DNA of 7,984 nt. It comes from Candidatus Aminicenantota bacterium (lineage in GTDB: Bacteria > Acidobacteriota > Aminicenantia > Aminicenantales > Saccharicenantaceae). The stretch is from assembly GCA_011048485.1 (NCBI GenBank), contig DSDX01000199.1:1-7984 (forward strand), read 5' to 3'. Below the pieces are notes generated by a model. It was given only the letters and a program-made list of their open reading frames with translations, did no database searches and was not told the DNA's origin. Shown in pieces: positions 1-6,033 of this stretch. Numbering within the stretch: position 1 is the first letter of the stretch; the number at the start of each line of letters is the position of its first letter. Position numbers and translations under genes: made by a program.

Positions 1-2098
1 CATCGACGGCGACCCGCCGGCGGCCATGCGCTACACCGAGGTCCGGCTGAAGAAGCTGGCCCACGAGCTCATGGCCGACATCGACAAGGAGACGGTCAAC
101 TTCGTCCCCAACTACGACGAGAGCCTGACCATGCCCGAGGTCCTTCCGTCGAAGTTCCCCAACCTCCTGGTCAACGGCGGCAACGGCATCGCCGTCGGCA
201 TGGCCACGAACATCCCGCCCCACAACCTGGCCGAGATCTGCGACGGCGTCATCCACTTGATCGAGCACCCCAACGCCGCTCTCAAGGACGTCCTCAAGCA
301 TGTCCAGGGCCCCGACTTCCCGACCGGCGGCATCATCTACGGCCGCCAGGGCTTCCTGGACGCCTACAAGGAGGGCAAGGGCATCCTGCACCTCCGGGCC
401 AAGACCGTCATCGAGCGCGGGGCCAAGGGCGAGAAGGACAAGATCGTCGTCACCGAGATCCCCTACCAGGTCAACAAGTCGCGCCTCCTCGAATCCATCG
501 CCCATCTCGTCAACGAGAAGCGGGTCGAGGGCGTGGCCGACATCCGCGACGAGTCCGACCGCGAGGGCATGCGCATCGTCGTCGAGGTCAAGCGGGGCGA
601 GCTCCCGGAGATCATCCTCAACAACCTCTACAAGCATACCCAGCTCCAGATCTCCTTCGGCATCATCATGCTGGCCATCGTCGACAAGCAGCCGAAGACG
701 CTCGGCCTAGTCGACATGATGAAGTACTTCATCGCCCACCGCAAGGAGGTCATCCTGCGGCGGACGCGCTTCGAGCTGCGCAAGGCCGAGGAGCGGGCCC
801 ACATCCTGGAGGGGCTGGTCATCTGCCTCGACAACCTCGACGCCGTCATCAAGCTCATCCGGGGCGCCAAGACGGTCGACGAGGCCCGCAAGGGGCTCAT
901 GGAGAAGTTCGGACTGACCCAGATCCAGGCCCAGGCCGTCCTCGAGCTCCAGCTCCAGCGCCTGGCCCAGCTCGAGCGGCTCAAGATCCAGGAGGAGTAC
1001 GCCGCCCTCAAGAAGAGGATCACGGAGCTGCGCCGCATCCTCAAGGACGAGCGGCTCGTCTACGCCATCATCGTCGAGGAGCTCAAGGACGTCAAGAAGG
1101 AGTACGGCGACGCGCGGCGGACCGAGATCCGCGACGAGGCCGTCTCGGAGCTCCGGCCCGAGGACTTGGTCAAGGAGGAGGACGTCGCCATCGTCTACAC
1201 CTCGAGCGGCTACATCAAGCGGACCTCGCTCACCTCGTACAAGTTCCAGGCCCGGGGCGGCAAAGGGCGCCGGGGCATCGAGATGAAGGCCGAAGACGTC
1301 GTCGAGCGGCTCTATATCTGCTCGACCCACAGCTACCTGCTCGTCTTCACCAACCAGGGCCGGCTCTACTGGCTCAAGGCCCTGGACGTGCCCGACGTCG
1401 GCGTCTCGGGGCGGGGGCGGCCCATCGCCAACCTGGTCGAGTTCCTGCCCGGCGAGAGGCCGGCCTCCGTTCTGGCGGTCAAGGAGTTCGGCGAGGACCA
1501 GTTCGTGGTCATGCTGGCCTCGGACGGCGTCATCAAGAAGACCCGTCTCTCGGATTTCCGGAACGTCCGCAAGGGCGGCATCCTGGCCATGAGCATCCGG
1601 CCCAAGGCGGAGCTCTTCTCGGCCCAGCTCTCGACCGGCAAGAACAATATCGTCATCGGGACCAGGCTCGGCCGGGCCCTTCAGTTCAAGGAAGGGGACG
1701 TCCGGCCCATGGGCCGCTCGGCCTCGGGCGTCCGGGGCATCCGCCTCAAACCCAAGGACCGGGTCATCGGCATGATCATCGTCCGGCCCGAGGACAAGTT
1801 CATCTTCACGGCGACCGAGCGGGGCTACGGCAAGAAGACGGCCACGGAGATGTACCCGGTCAAGGGCCGCGGCGGCATGGGGGTCCTCAACCTCCGCATC
1901 ACGCCCAAGATCGGCCACGCCCTGGCCATGGTCGGGATCAACGAGGAGGACCTGCTCGTCATCACCGTCGAGGGCAAGGTCATCGGCATCCCGACGACCC
2001 AGGTCCGCTCCTCCGGCCGGGCCACGCAAGGGGTCCGCATCATCAACCTCGACGGCAAGGACCGGGCCTGCTCCATCGCCAAGGTCCGGGAGAGCTAG
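1..2098 (+). CDS. gyrA: DNA gyrase subunit A, N-terminus cut off by the window edge
   Basis: GyrA is the breakage-reunion subunit of the A2B2 gyrase that introduces negative supercoils using ATP. The frame is open from base 2 with no start codon, and 698 residues are visible. They open with IDGDPPAAMRYTEVRL, whose Tyr (bases 32-34, visible residue 11) matches the DNA-linking tyrosine, E. coli Tyr122. About 110-120 residues, including the quinolone-resistance region, therefore lie upstream. Next come the tower and coiled-coil region (about visible residues 250-375, with QIQAQAVLELQLQRL) and a six-blade beta-pinwheel C-terminal domain from about 385, with repeated G-x-x-K/R-T type strands. A GyrA box, QARGGKG, is present at visible residues 416-422. 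That box argues for GyrA over ParC, which lacks it. The protein ends in KVRES with no acidic tail. The full length, near 810-820 residues, would be normal. Confidence 0.96.
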   Translation, partial: IDGDPPAAMRYTEVRLKKLAHELMADIDKETVNFVPNYDESLTMPEVLPSKFPNLLVNGGNGIAVGMATNIPPHNLAEICDGVIHLIEHPNAALKDVLKHVQGPDFPTGGIIYGRQGFLDAYKEGKGILHLRAKTVIERGAKGEKDKIVVTEIPYQVNKSRLLESIAHLVNEKRVEGVADIRDESDREGMRIVVEVKRGELPEIILNNLYKHTQLQISFGIIMLAIVDKQPKTLGLVDMMKYFIAHRKEVILRRTRFELRKAEERAHILEGLVICLDNLDAVIKLIRGAKTVDEARKGLMEKFGLTQIQAQAVLELQLQRLAQLERLKIQEEYAALKKRITELRRILKDERLVYAIIVEELKDVKKEYGDARRTEIRDEAVSELRPEDLVKEEDVAIVYTSSGYIKRTSLTSYKFQARGGKGRRGIEMKAEDVVERLYICSTHSYLLVFTNQGRLYWLKALDVPDVGVSGRGRPIANLVEFLPGERPASVLAVKEFGEDQFVVMLASDGVIKKTRLSDFRNVRKGGILAMSIRPKAELFSAQLSTGKNNIVIGTRLGRALQFKEGDVRPMGRSASGVRGIRLKPKDRVIGMIIVRPEDKFIFTATERGYGKKTATEMYPVKGRGGMGVLNLRITPKIGHALAMVGINEEDLLVITVEGKVIGIPTTQVRSSGRATQGVRIINLDGKDRACSIAKVRES
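1247..1267 (+). other. GyrA box (QARGGKG) in the gyrA C-terminal domain
   Basis: These 21 bases encode the seven-residue motif that lets the gyrase C-terminal domain wrap DNA and that separates GyrA from ParC. The usual consensus is Q-R-R-G-G-[R/K]-G. Here the second residue is Ala, while Gln, the central Arg-Gly-Gly and the final Lys-Gly are kept. The motif is followed by RRGIEMK, which supplies two more basic residues. Confidence 0.85.
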
Positions 2099-2138
2099 GT
2101 CCGGCCGCTTTCCGCCTCACCATCGGCCAGGGGGACAA

Positions 2139-2169
2139 GACCGTACCGCGGTCGCGGCTGAGGGGCCGC
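2139..2169. other. Two weak GC-rich inverted repeats between convergent gyrA and the isomerase-like gene
   Basis: The 144-bp gap between the two stop codons holds a 5-bp stem GACCG/CGGTC (2139-2143 with 2149-2153) and a 6-pair stem GCGGCT/GGCCGC (2154-2159 with 2164-2169, last pair G-T, loop GAGG). Neither is followed by a T-run on either strand, so they do not look like classic intrinsic terminators. In DNA this GC-rich such stems are expected by chance. Their position after two converging genes is the only argument for a termination role. A (CGG)5 run at 2215-2229 is the only other visible structure in the gap. Confidence 0.2.
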
Positions 2170-2242
2170 TGGCCGGGCGCGGGCGCCGAAGCCGACGGGT
2201 GAAGGCGCGATCTCCGGCGGCGGCGGCGGACAAGCCCCCTGC

Positions 2243-3700
2243 CTAGGCCGTCTCGTCGACCAGGGTGAGGCCCTGGAACTTCGAGAAGACGCGCAGCTCC
2301 CGGCTCAGGTCGCCGTAGACGGTCTGGCGGTGGAGGCCCTGGGTCCAGTTCCGCCAGAGCCGGGACAGGCTCCCGTCCGGCCTGACCGTGATCTTGGTCC
2401 GGCAGCCGCGGTCATGCTCCAGGCCGACCGGCGCCTCGATGATCTCCCCCGTGAAGTACCGGATGCTGTCGGTCCCGATGAGGAGCGCTTGGGTGACCTT
2501 CTGTCCGACCCGCATCTCGACCTGGGGCGTGACGCCCTCCTCCCGCTCCATGATCGTGCGGAGCTTGTAGGGATGCGCGGGCGCGCCCGGGCCGTCCATG
2601 CGCGTCGTGCCCATGCAGTGGGCCAGGATGATGGCGTCCTTGCTCTCGTCGACCGTGGGATCGCTGATGAAGCCCGGCCGGCCGGAGAGGCCCTGCAGCA
2701 GGACGTGGGTCACGGCGGAGCGGAGGTCCGATTCGCAGATGCCCCCGAGGCCGCGGTTGTTCAGCCGCGAGAAGCCGATGCACGGGTAGGCGGGAAGCTT
2801 GATCGTCTTGTCCCACATCGAGCCGTAGCAGTCGATGGTCATCACGGTGGCCCGCTCCTCGTCCAGCACCTTCTCGAGGGCGAGGGCCAGCCGGCAGGAC
2901 CTGGCGACGTCGTCGCGGCTCGGCTCGACCAGCCGCTCGGCGTCCCGGAGCCAGCGTTCGGTTTCGGCGCGGGCCTCCGGTTCGGATACGGCTTCGTACG
3001 CGGCGAGGATCCGCGGGAGATCGATCCGCTCGATGCGCGTCCCGAATTTAGCCCGGACGGCCTCGGCATAATCCTCGAAAGGCCGGGTCGTGAGGTTCAG
3101 GATCTTCGCTTCGCGCAGGTGATGGCCGGCCCGGAACGGCCGCACCGCGAACGCCAACTCGCCCGGGTCGCTCGTGAGCAGGCACTCGACCAGCGCGCCC
3201 CGCTCCTGCTTGAGGAGGTCCCCGTAGCCGGTCCACTCGTGGCCCGAATAGGGGGCGGCATAGATGACGGTGGGCTTTGCCCGGTCGACGATCGCGTCGA
3301 GAACGGGCCCGATCCAGATGGTCAGGTGGATGGCCAGGATCCCGTCGACGTCCGTCAAGCGGTCGCCCAGGGCCTGGACCTCCTCGGGCGAGGTGACGAG
3401 CTCGTTGACGGTGAAGTCGATGTCGGCGAACTCGTCCCGGCGGCGGGCGAACGCGGCCTCGTAGGACCGGACCTCGGCGGCCAGGTCGAGGGAGGGCTTC
3501 GGCCAGTGGGGCCCGGGCTTCCCCATGTAGAGCTTGGCCACCTTGACCTTGGTGCCGCGGCAGCCGGGGCTGACGAGCCCGGGCGCGGCCTGGTCGGGAG
3601 CTGCGCCCGCGGCCCTGGCGAACAGGCCCGGCCCGGTTGCGCACGCGACCCCGCCGGCGGTCGAGATCTTCAGGAAATCCCTGCGCTTGATGGGGCTCAT
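2243..3700 (-). CDS. Tat-exported L-fucose/L-arabinose isomerase-fold protein
   Basis: This 485-residue protein belongs by pattern to the L-fucose isomerase-related superfamily (COG2407 type), whose enzymes interconvert aldoses and ketoses using a divalent metal. It starts with a twin-arginine signal (KRRDFLK, residues 5-11), then a weakly hydrophobic Ala/Gly stretch to about residue 34 with AGA/ARA-type cleavage options, so the folded protein is probably exported. The C-terminal half has the family hallmarks GGICESDL (319-326), GFISDPTVDE (343-352) and GLHRQTVYGD (455-464). Glu323 and Asp347 are 24 residues apart, the same spacing as the metal ligands Glu337 and Asp361 of E. coli FucI, and His457 is the likely third ligand (FucI His528). 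The start is fixed by AGGAGG five bases upstream and by the Tat motif. Substrate is unknown; a non-catalytic role is possible. Its stop faces gyrA; its promoter diverges from the peptidase gene. Confidence 0.85.
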   Translation of the reverse strand: MSPIKRRDFLKISTAGGVACATGPGLFARAAGAAPDQAAPGLVSPGCRGTKVKVAKLYMGKPGPHWPKPSLDLAAEVRSYEAAFARRRDEFADIDFTVNELVTSPEEVQALGDRLTDVDGILAIHLTIWIGPVLDAIVDRAKPTVIYAAPYSGHEWTGYGDLLKQERGALVECLLTSDPGELAFAVRPFRAGHHLREAKILNLTTRPFEDYAEAVRAKFGTRIERIDLPRILAAYEAVSEPEARAETERWLRDAERLVEPSRDDVARSCRLALALEKVLDEERATVMTIDCYGSMWDKTIKLPAYPCIGFSRLNNRGLGGICESDLRSAVTHVLLQGLSGRPGFISDPTVDESKDAIILAHCMGTTRMDGPGAPAHPYKLRTIMEREEGVTPQVEMRVGQKVTQALLIGTDSIRYFTGEIIEAPVGLEHDRGCRTKITVRPDGSLSRLWRNWTQGLHRQTVYGDLSRELRVFSKFQGLTLVDETA

Positions 3701-3705
3701 GGAAA

Positions 3706-3711
3706 CCTCCT
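3706..3711 (-). promoter_or_regulatory. Ribosome binding site of the isomerase-like gene
   Basis: The minus strand reads AGGAGG followed by TTTCC and then ATG. This is a full Shine-Dalgarno core at a five-base spacing, and it fixes the start at base 3700. Confidence 0.85.
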
Positions 3712-3735
3712 ATCCCTGGGGGCGATGCCGTTCCT

Positions 3736-3764
3736 TATCTATCATGAGCGCCCATAGATTTCAA
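3736..3764 (-). promoter_or_regulatory. Candidate sigma70-type promoter of the isomerase-like gene
   Basis: On the minus strand, TTGAAA (3759-3764; five of six against TTGACA) is followed after exactly 17 bp by TAGATA (3736-3741; three of six against TATAAT). This lies in a short A/T-rich island within otherwise GC-rich DNA. Transcription would begin near base 3729, giving a leader of roughly 28 nt that contains the AGGAGG site. The -10 element is weak, in particular lacking the final T, so this is a moderate call resting mainly on the -35, the spacing and the position. Confidence 0.45.
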
Positions 3765-3820
3765 ACCCGCGTCCGCCCGCGGATCTTCGGGCGCGTCTCG
3801 ATCTCGGCTGGCCGCCGCGC

Positions 3821-3849
3821 TTGAAGCGGGCCGGGGAAAGGCTTACAAT
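3821..3849 (+). promoter_or_regulatory. Candidate sigma70-type promoter of the M28 peptidase / DUF1624 operon
   Basis: TTGAAG (3821-3826; four of six against TTGACA) is followed after 17 bp by TACAAT (3844-3849; five of six against TATAAT). The expected start of transcription is near 3856, leaving a leader of about 25 nt that holds the GGAGG at 3872-3876. The -35 hexamer overlaps a TTG, and the -10 overlaps an ATG at 3848, both in frame with the peptidase. These upstream codons are therefore unlikely to be translation starts. Confidence 0.65.
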
Positions 3850-3871
3850 GTCCGCCTCAACGCCAACGTCC

Positions 3872-3876
3872 GGAGG
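3872..3876 (+). promoter_or_regulatory. Ribosome binding site that decides the peptidase start
   Basis: GGAGG followed by CATC and then ATG at 3881 is a good Shine-Dalgarno, although the four-base spacing is slightly short. It selects ATG 3881, directly before the signal peptide, over the in-frame ATG at 3848 and TTG at 3821, which have no comparable site. Confidence 0.75.
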
Positions 3877-3880
3877 CATC

Positions 3881-5209
3881 ATGAAGCGCGTTATCCCCTG
3901 GCTGGCCTTGGCCGTTTCTCTCGTCTTCGCCCGCGGTGGCGTCTCCGCCCCCGGCGCCTCCGAGATCGAGGCCTTGGTCCGTGACATCTCGCCGGCGAAC
4001 ATCGAGGCCACCCTGAAAAAGCTGGCCTCCTTCGAGACCCGGCACGTCTATTCCTCCGACCGGGAGGGTTTCGGGATCAAGGCCGCGGCCGACTGGATCC
4101 GCGAGGCCTTCGCCGCGCTGAGCCCCCGCCTCCAGGTCTCGTTCGACGATTACGAGCTCGCGGCCCAAGGCGGCCGTTTGAGCCGGCCGGTCACGTTGCG
4201 CAACGTCGTGGCGGTCCTGCCCGGCAAGTTCGCCGGCGACAAGGACCGGGACCGGATTGTCCTCGTCAACGCCCACTACGACACCGTCGCCCGGCCGGTC
4301 GACCGGGATCATCCGCGGGACGACTTCGACAATCCCGCCCCGGGGGTCAACGACGACGCTTCGGGCGTCGCGGCCCTCCTCGAGATGGCCCGCGTCCTCA
4401 GCGGCCGGGCCTTCGACGCCTCGATCCATTTCGTGGCCTTCGCCGGCGAGGAGATCGGCCTGGTCGGCAGCACCCTCATGGCCGCCCGGCTCAAAGCCGA
4501 GGGGCGGCGGATCGACGGCGTCCTCACCCTGGACATGATCGGGAACATCGAGGGCGGGAACGGCTTTGTCGACAACCGGAGGATGCGGGTCTTCGCGGAC
4601 GGCCCCGAAGACTCGGCGTCGCGCCAGCTGGCCCGGTACGCCAAGACGGTGGCCGAAACGTACTTCCCGTCCGCGAAGATCGACTGCGTCTTCAGGGCCG
4701 ACCGGTTCGGGCGCGGCGGCGATCATACCCCCTTCGTCCTCGAGGGCTGGGCCGGCATCCGGATGATGGAGGCCCTTGAGAACTACGGCCGGCAGCACAC
4801 GGTCCACGACACCCTGGCGAACATGTCGGTCGATTACTGCGCCAGGAACACCCGGATCGTGGCCGCCGTCCTCGCGTCGCTGGCCGCGGCCCCGCCCGCC
4901 CCCGTCGTCACGAGCGAAAGGGGCCAGCCTCTCCTGAGGCGGGGCCCGAGCGGCTATGACGCCCAATTGGGCTGGAACGCCGTCCCGCGCGACGACATCG
5001 CCGGCTACAAGGTCTACTGGCGGAAGACGACGGCGCCCTTCTGGGAGAACCAGGCCTTTGTCGGGAACAGGACCGAGTTCGTCCTGGACAAGGTCACCAT
5101 CGACGAATCCGTCTTCGGCGTCAGCGCCGTGGACACGGACGGCCACGAGAGCCTCGTCGCCGCCTATGTCATGGCTCCGCGGCGCAAGAGCGCGTACCAG
5201 TTGAGATGA
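3881..5209 (+). CDS. Secreted M28-family zinc metallopeptidase with C-terminal FN3-like domain
   Basis: This 442-residue protein is predicted to be an exported aminopeptidase-type peptidase using two zinc ions. Residues 1-25 form a Sec signal (MKR, a hydrophobic run to about residue 16, then a small-residue cleavage region). The catalytic domain spans about 30-335 and keeps the full M28 metal set: His132 (NAHYDT), Asp158 (GVNDDASG, bridging), Glu190 as catalytic base and Glu191 as ligand (AGEEIGL), Asp218 (TLDMIG) and His309 (HTVHDT). After an Ala/Pro linker (336-342), residues 343-432 resemble a fibronectin type III domain (LGWNAVPRDDIAGYKVYWR, later FGVSAVDTDGHES), probably for binding or stability. 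ATG 3881 was chosen because of the GGAGG upstream and the promoter covering the earlier in-frame codons. The last four bases overlap the next gene. The natural substrate cannot be read from the sequence. Confidence 0.92.
   Translation: MKRVIPWLALAVSLVFARGGVSAPGASEIEALVRDISPANIEATLKKLASFETRHVYSSDREGFGIKAAADWIREAFAALSPRLQVSFDDYELAAQGGRLSRPVTLRNVVAVLPGKFAGDKDRDRIVLVNAHYDTVARPVDRDHPRDDFDNPAPGVNDDASGVAALLEMARVLSGRAFDASIHFVAFAGEEIGLVGSTLMAARLKAEGRRIDGVLTLDMIGNIEGGNGFVDNRRMRVFADGPEDSASRQLARYAKTVAETYFPSAKIDCVFRADRFGRGGDHTPFVLEGWAGIRMMEALENYGRQHTVHDTLANMSVDYCARNTRIVAAVLASLAAAPPAPVVTSERGQPLLRRGPSGYDAQLGWNAVPRDDIAGYKVYWRKTTAPFWENQAFVGNRTEFVLDKVTIDESVFGVSAVDTDGHESLVAAYVMAPRRKSAYQLR
5206..5209 (+). promoter_or_regulatory. 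ATGA stop/start overlap coupling the peptidase and DUF1624 genes
   Basis: The TGA ending the peptidase gene (5207-5209) shares bases with the ATG of the DUF1624 gene (5206-5208). No strong Shine-Dalgarno and no promoter-like pair precede it, so the downstream gene is probably translated by re-initiation after the peptidase and expressed from the promoter at 3821-3849. Confidence 0.75.
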
Positions 5210-5964
5210 CGGCCGTGACCAAGGCCGGCCCCCCGCCGTCAAGCCGACCCTCCCCCCAGCGCGTCTGGGAGATCGATTTCCTCCGCGGCCTGGCCATCAT
5301 CCTCATGGTCGGCTATCATCTCCTTTTCGACCTGGGGGAGTTCGTCGGCGTCGAGCGGTTCCTGGGTTGGTCCACCGACCTGTCGAGCCCGGCCTGGACC
5401 ATCGCCCAGTTCTTCTTCGCCGGGCTTTTTGTCGTCCTGTCGGGGATCAGCGGCACCCTCAGCCGGAGCAACATCCGGCGGGGGCTGCGGCTCCTCGCCG
5501 TGTCGATCCTCGTGAGCGCGGCGACCTACCTCTTCGACCCGTCCTCGGCGGTCTATTTCGGCATCCTCCAGTGCCTCGCGGTTTCCATGCTCATCTACGG
5601 GGCGGCGTTCGAAAAAGCCGGAGCGGTCGCCTGCGCCGCCTGGGGCGCGGCCGTCATCGGCCTGGCCGCGGCGCTGCCTCCCCTCAAGGAAGCTCTCGCG
5701 GTCCGGCACGGCTGGCTGCTGCCGCTGGGCCTCCCCGGTCCCTCCTTCTCGTCCTACGATTATTTTCCCCTCATCCCCTGGCTGGGGGTCTTTCTGGTCG
5801 GCTCCGCGTTGGGAAAATCCGTCTACGCCTCCCGGCAGAGCCTTCTGCCCTGGCGCCTGCCGCGGACCTTCGTCAACGTCGCCGGCCGCCACTCGCTCCT
5901 CATCTACATCGTCCACCAGCCCGTGATCATGGGCGTCCTCTACGCCCTGGGCCTGGCCCGCTAG
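5206..5964 (+). CDS. DUF1624 / HGSNAT-like multispanning membrane protein
   Basis: This 252-residue protein matches the DUF1624 group (COG3503, heparan-alpha-glucosaminide N-acetyltransferase-like). The eukaryotic member moves acetyl groups across a membrane from acetyl-CoA to an amino sugar; the bacterial substrates are largely unknown. The hallmark is the N-terminal RVWEIDFLRGLAIILMVGYH (19-38) with His38 in the first helix. About seven membrane segments are visible, near residues 29-46, 63-83, 95-110, 116-135, 139-158, 187-203 and 229-250. The last contains GRHSLLIYIVHQPV, a closing motif shared with acyltransferase-type membrane enzymes. Its ATG lies inside the peptidase stop as ATGA, with only a poor ribosome site (GTTGAG), so it probably relies on coupled translation. 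GTG 5215 is an alternative start. It may acetylate an envelope glycan, but that is inference. Confidence 0.85.
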   Translation: MTAVTKAGPPPSSRPSPQRVWEIDFLRGLAIILMVGYHLLFDLGEFVGVERFLGWSTDLSSPAWTIAQFFFAGLFVVLSGISGTLSRSNIRRGLRLLAVSILVSAATYLFDPSSAVYFGILQCLAVSMLIYGAAFEKAGAVACAAWGAAVIGLAAALPPLKEALAVRHGWLLPLGLPGPSFSSYDYFPLIPWLGVFLVGSALGKSVYASRQSLLPWRLPRTFVNVAGRHSLLIYIVHQPVIMGVLYALGLAR

Positions 5965-5975
5965 AAAAAGGCCGC

Positions 5976-6004
5976 TTGACAGGCTGGGGAGAGAAAACTA
6001 GAAT
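5976..6004 (+). promoter_or_regulatory. Near-consensus sigma70 promoter of the acyl-CoA synthetase gene
   Basis: A perfect TTGACA (5976-5981) is followed after exactly 17 bp by TAGAAT (5999-6004; five of six against TATAAT). It begins 12 bases after the DUF1624 stop in the only intergenic space before the synthetase. Transcription would begin near 6011, giving a leader of about 23 nt carrying the ribosome site. This is the clearest promoter in the window and indicates independent, probably strong, vegetative expression. Confidence 0.85.
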
Positions 6005-6020
6005 CAGTCCACTTTTAAAG

Positions 6021-6026
6021 AAGGAG
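6021..6026 (+). promoter_or_regulatory. Ribosome binding site of the acyl-CoA synthetase gene
   Basis: AAGGAG lies seven bases before ATG 6034 at near-ideal spacing, in an A/G-rich leader (AAAGAAGGAGAGG). It supports ATG 6034 as the start. Confidence 0.85.
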
Positions 6027-6033
6027 AGGTCGC

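Noticed and set aside
707..2029. 440-residue open frame on the minus strand inside gyrA
   Set aside because: It is an antisense shadow of gyrA: Asp/Leu/Gly-rich composition, no domain and no ribosome site. The plus-strand frame is unmistakable GyrA.
2215..2229. (CGG)5 microsatellite in the gyrA-isomerase gap
   Set aside because: Only 15 bp and in keeping with the local base composition; no sign of function.
3641..3646. Cys20 of the isomerase-like protein as a lipoprotein attachment site
   Set aside because: The residues before it are Gly-Val-Ala, which do not fit the usual Leu-[Ala/Ser]-[Gly/Ala]-Cys lipobox. A cleavable Tat signal ending near the AGAA segment is the better reading.
2330..3757. 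475-residue open frame on the plus strand opposite the isomerase-like gene
   Set aside because: It is nearly as long as the real gene but has a low-complexity Gly/Asp/Arg/Pro-rich translation with no motif. The minus-strand frame has a Tat signal, a ribosome site and family motifs. Long antisense frames are expected with strongly GC-ending codons.
3857..5242. 461-residue minus-strand frame opposite the M28 peptidase
   Set aside because: The composition is typical of an antisense shadow in GC-rich DNA, and the opposing frame has a signal peptide and a complete set of zinc ligands.
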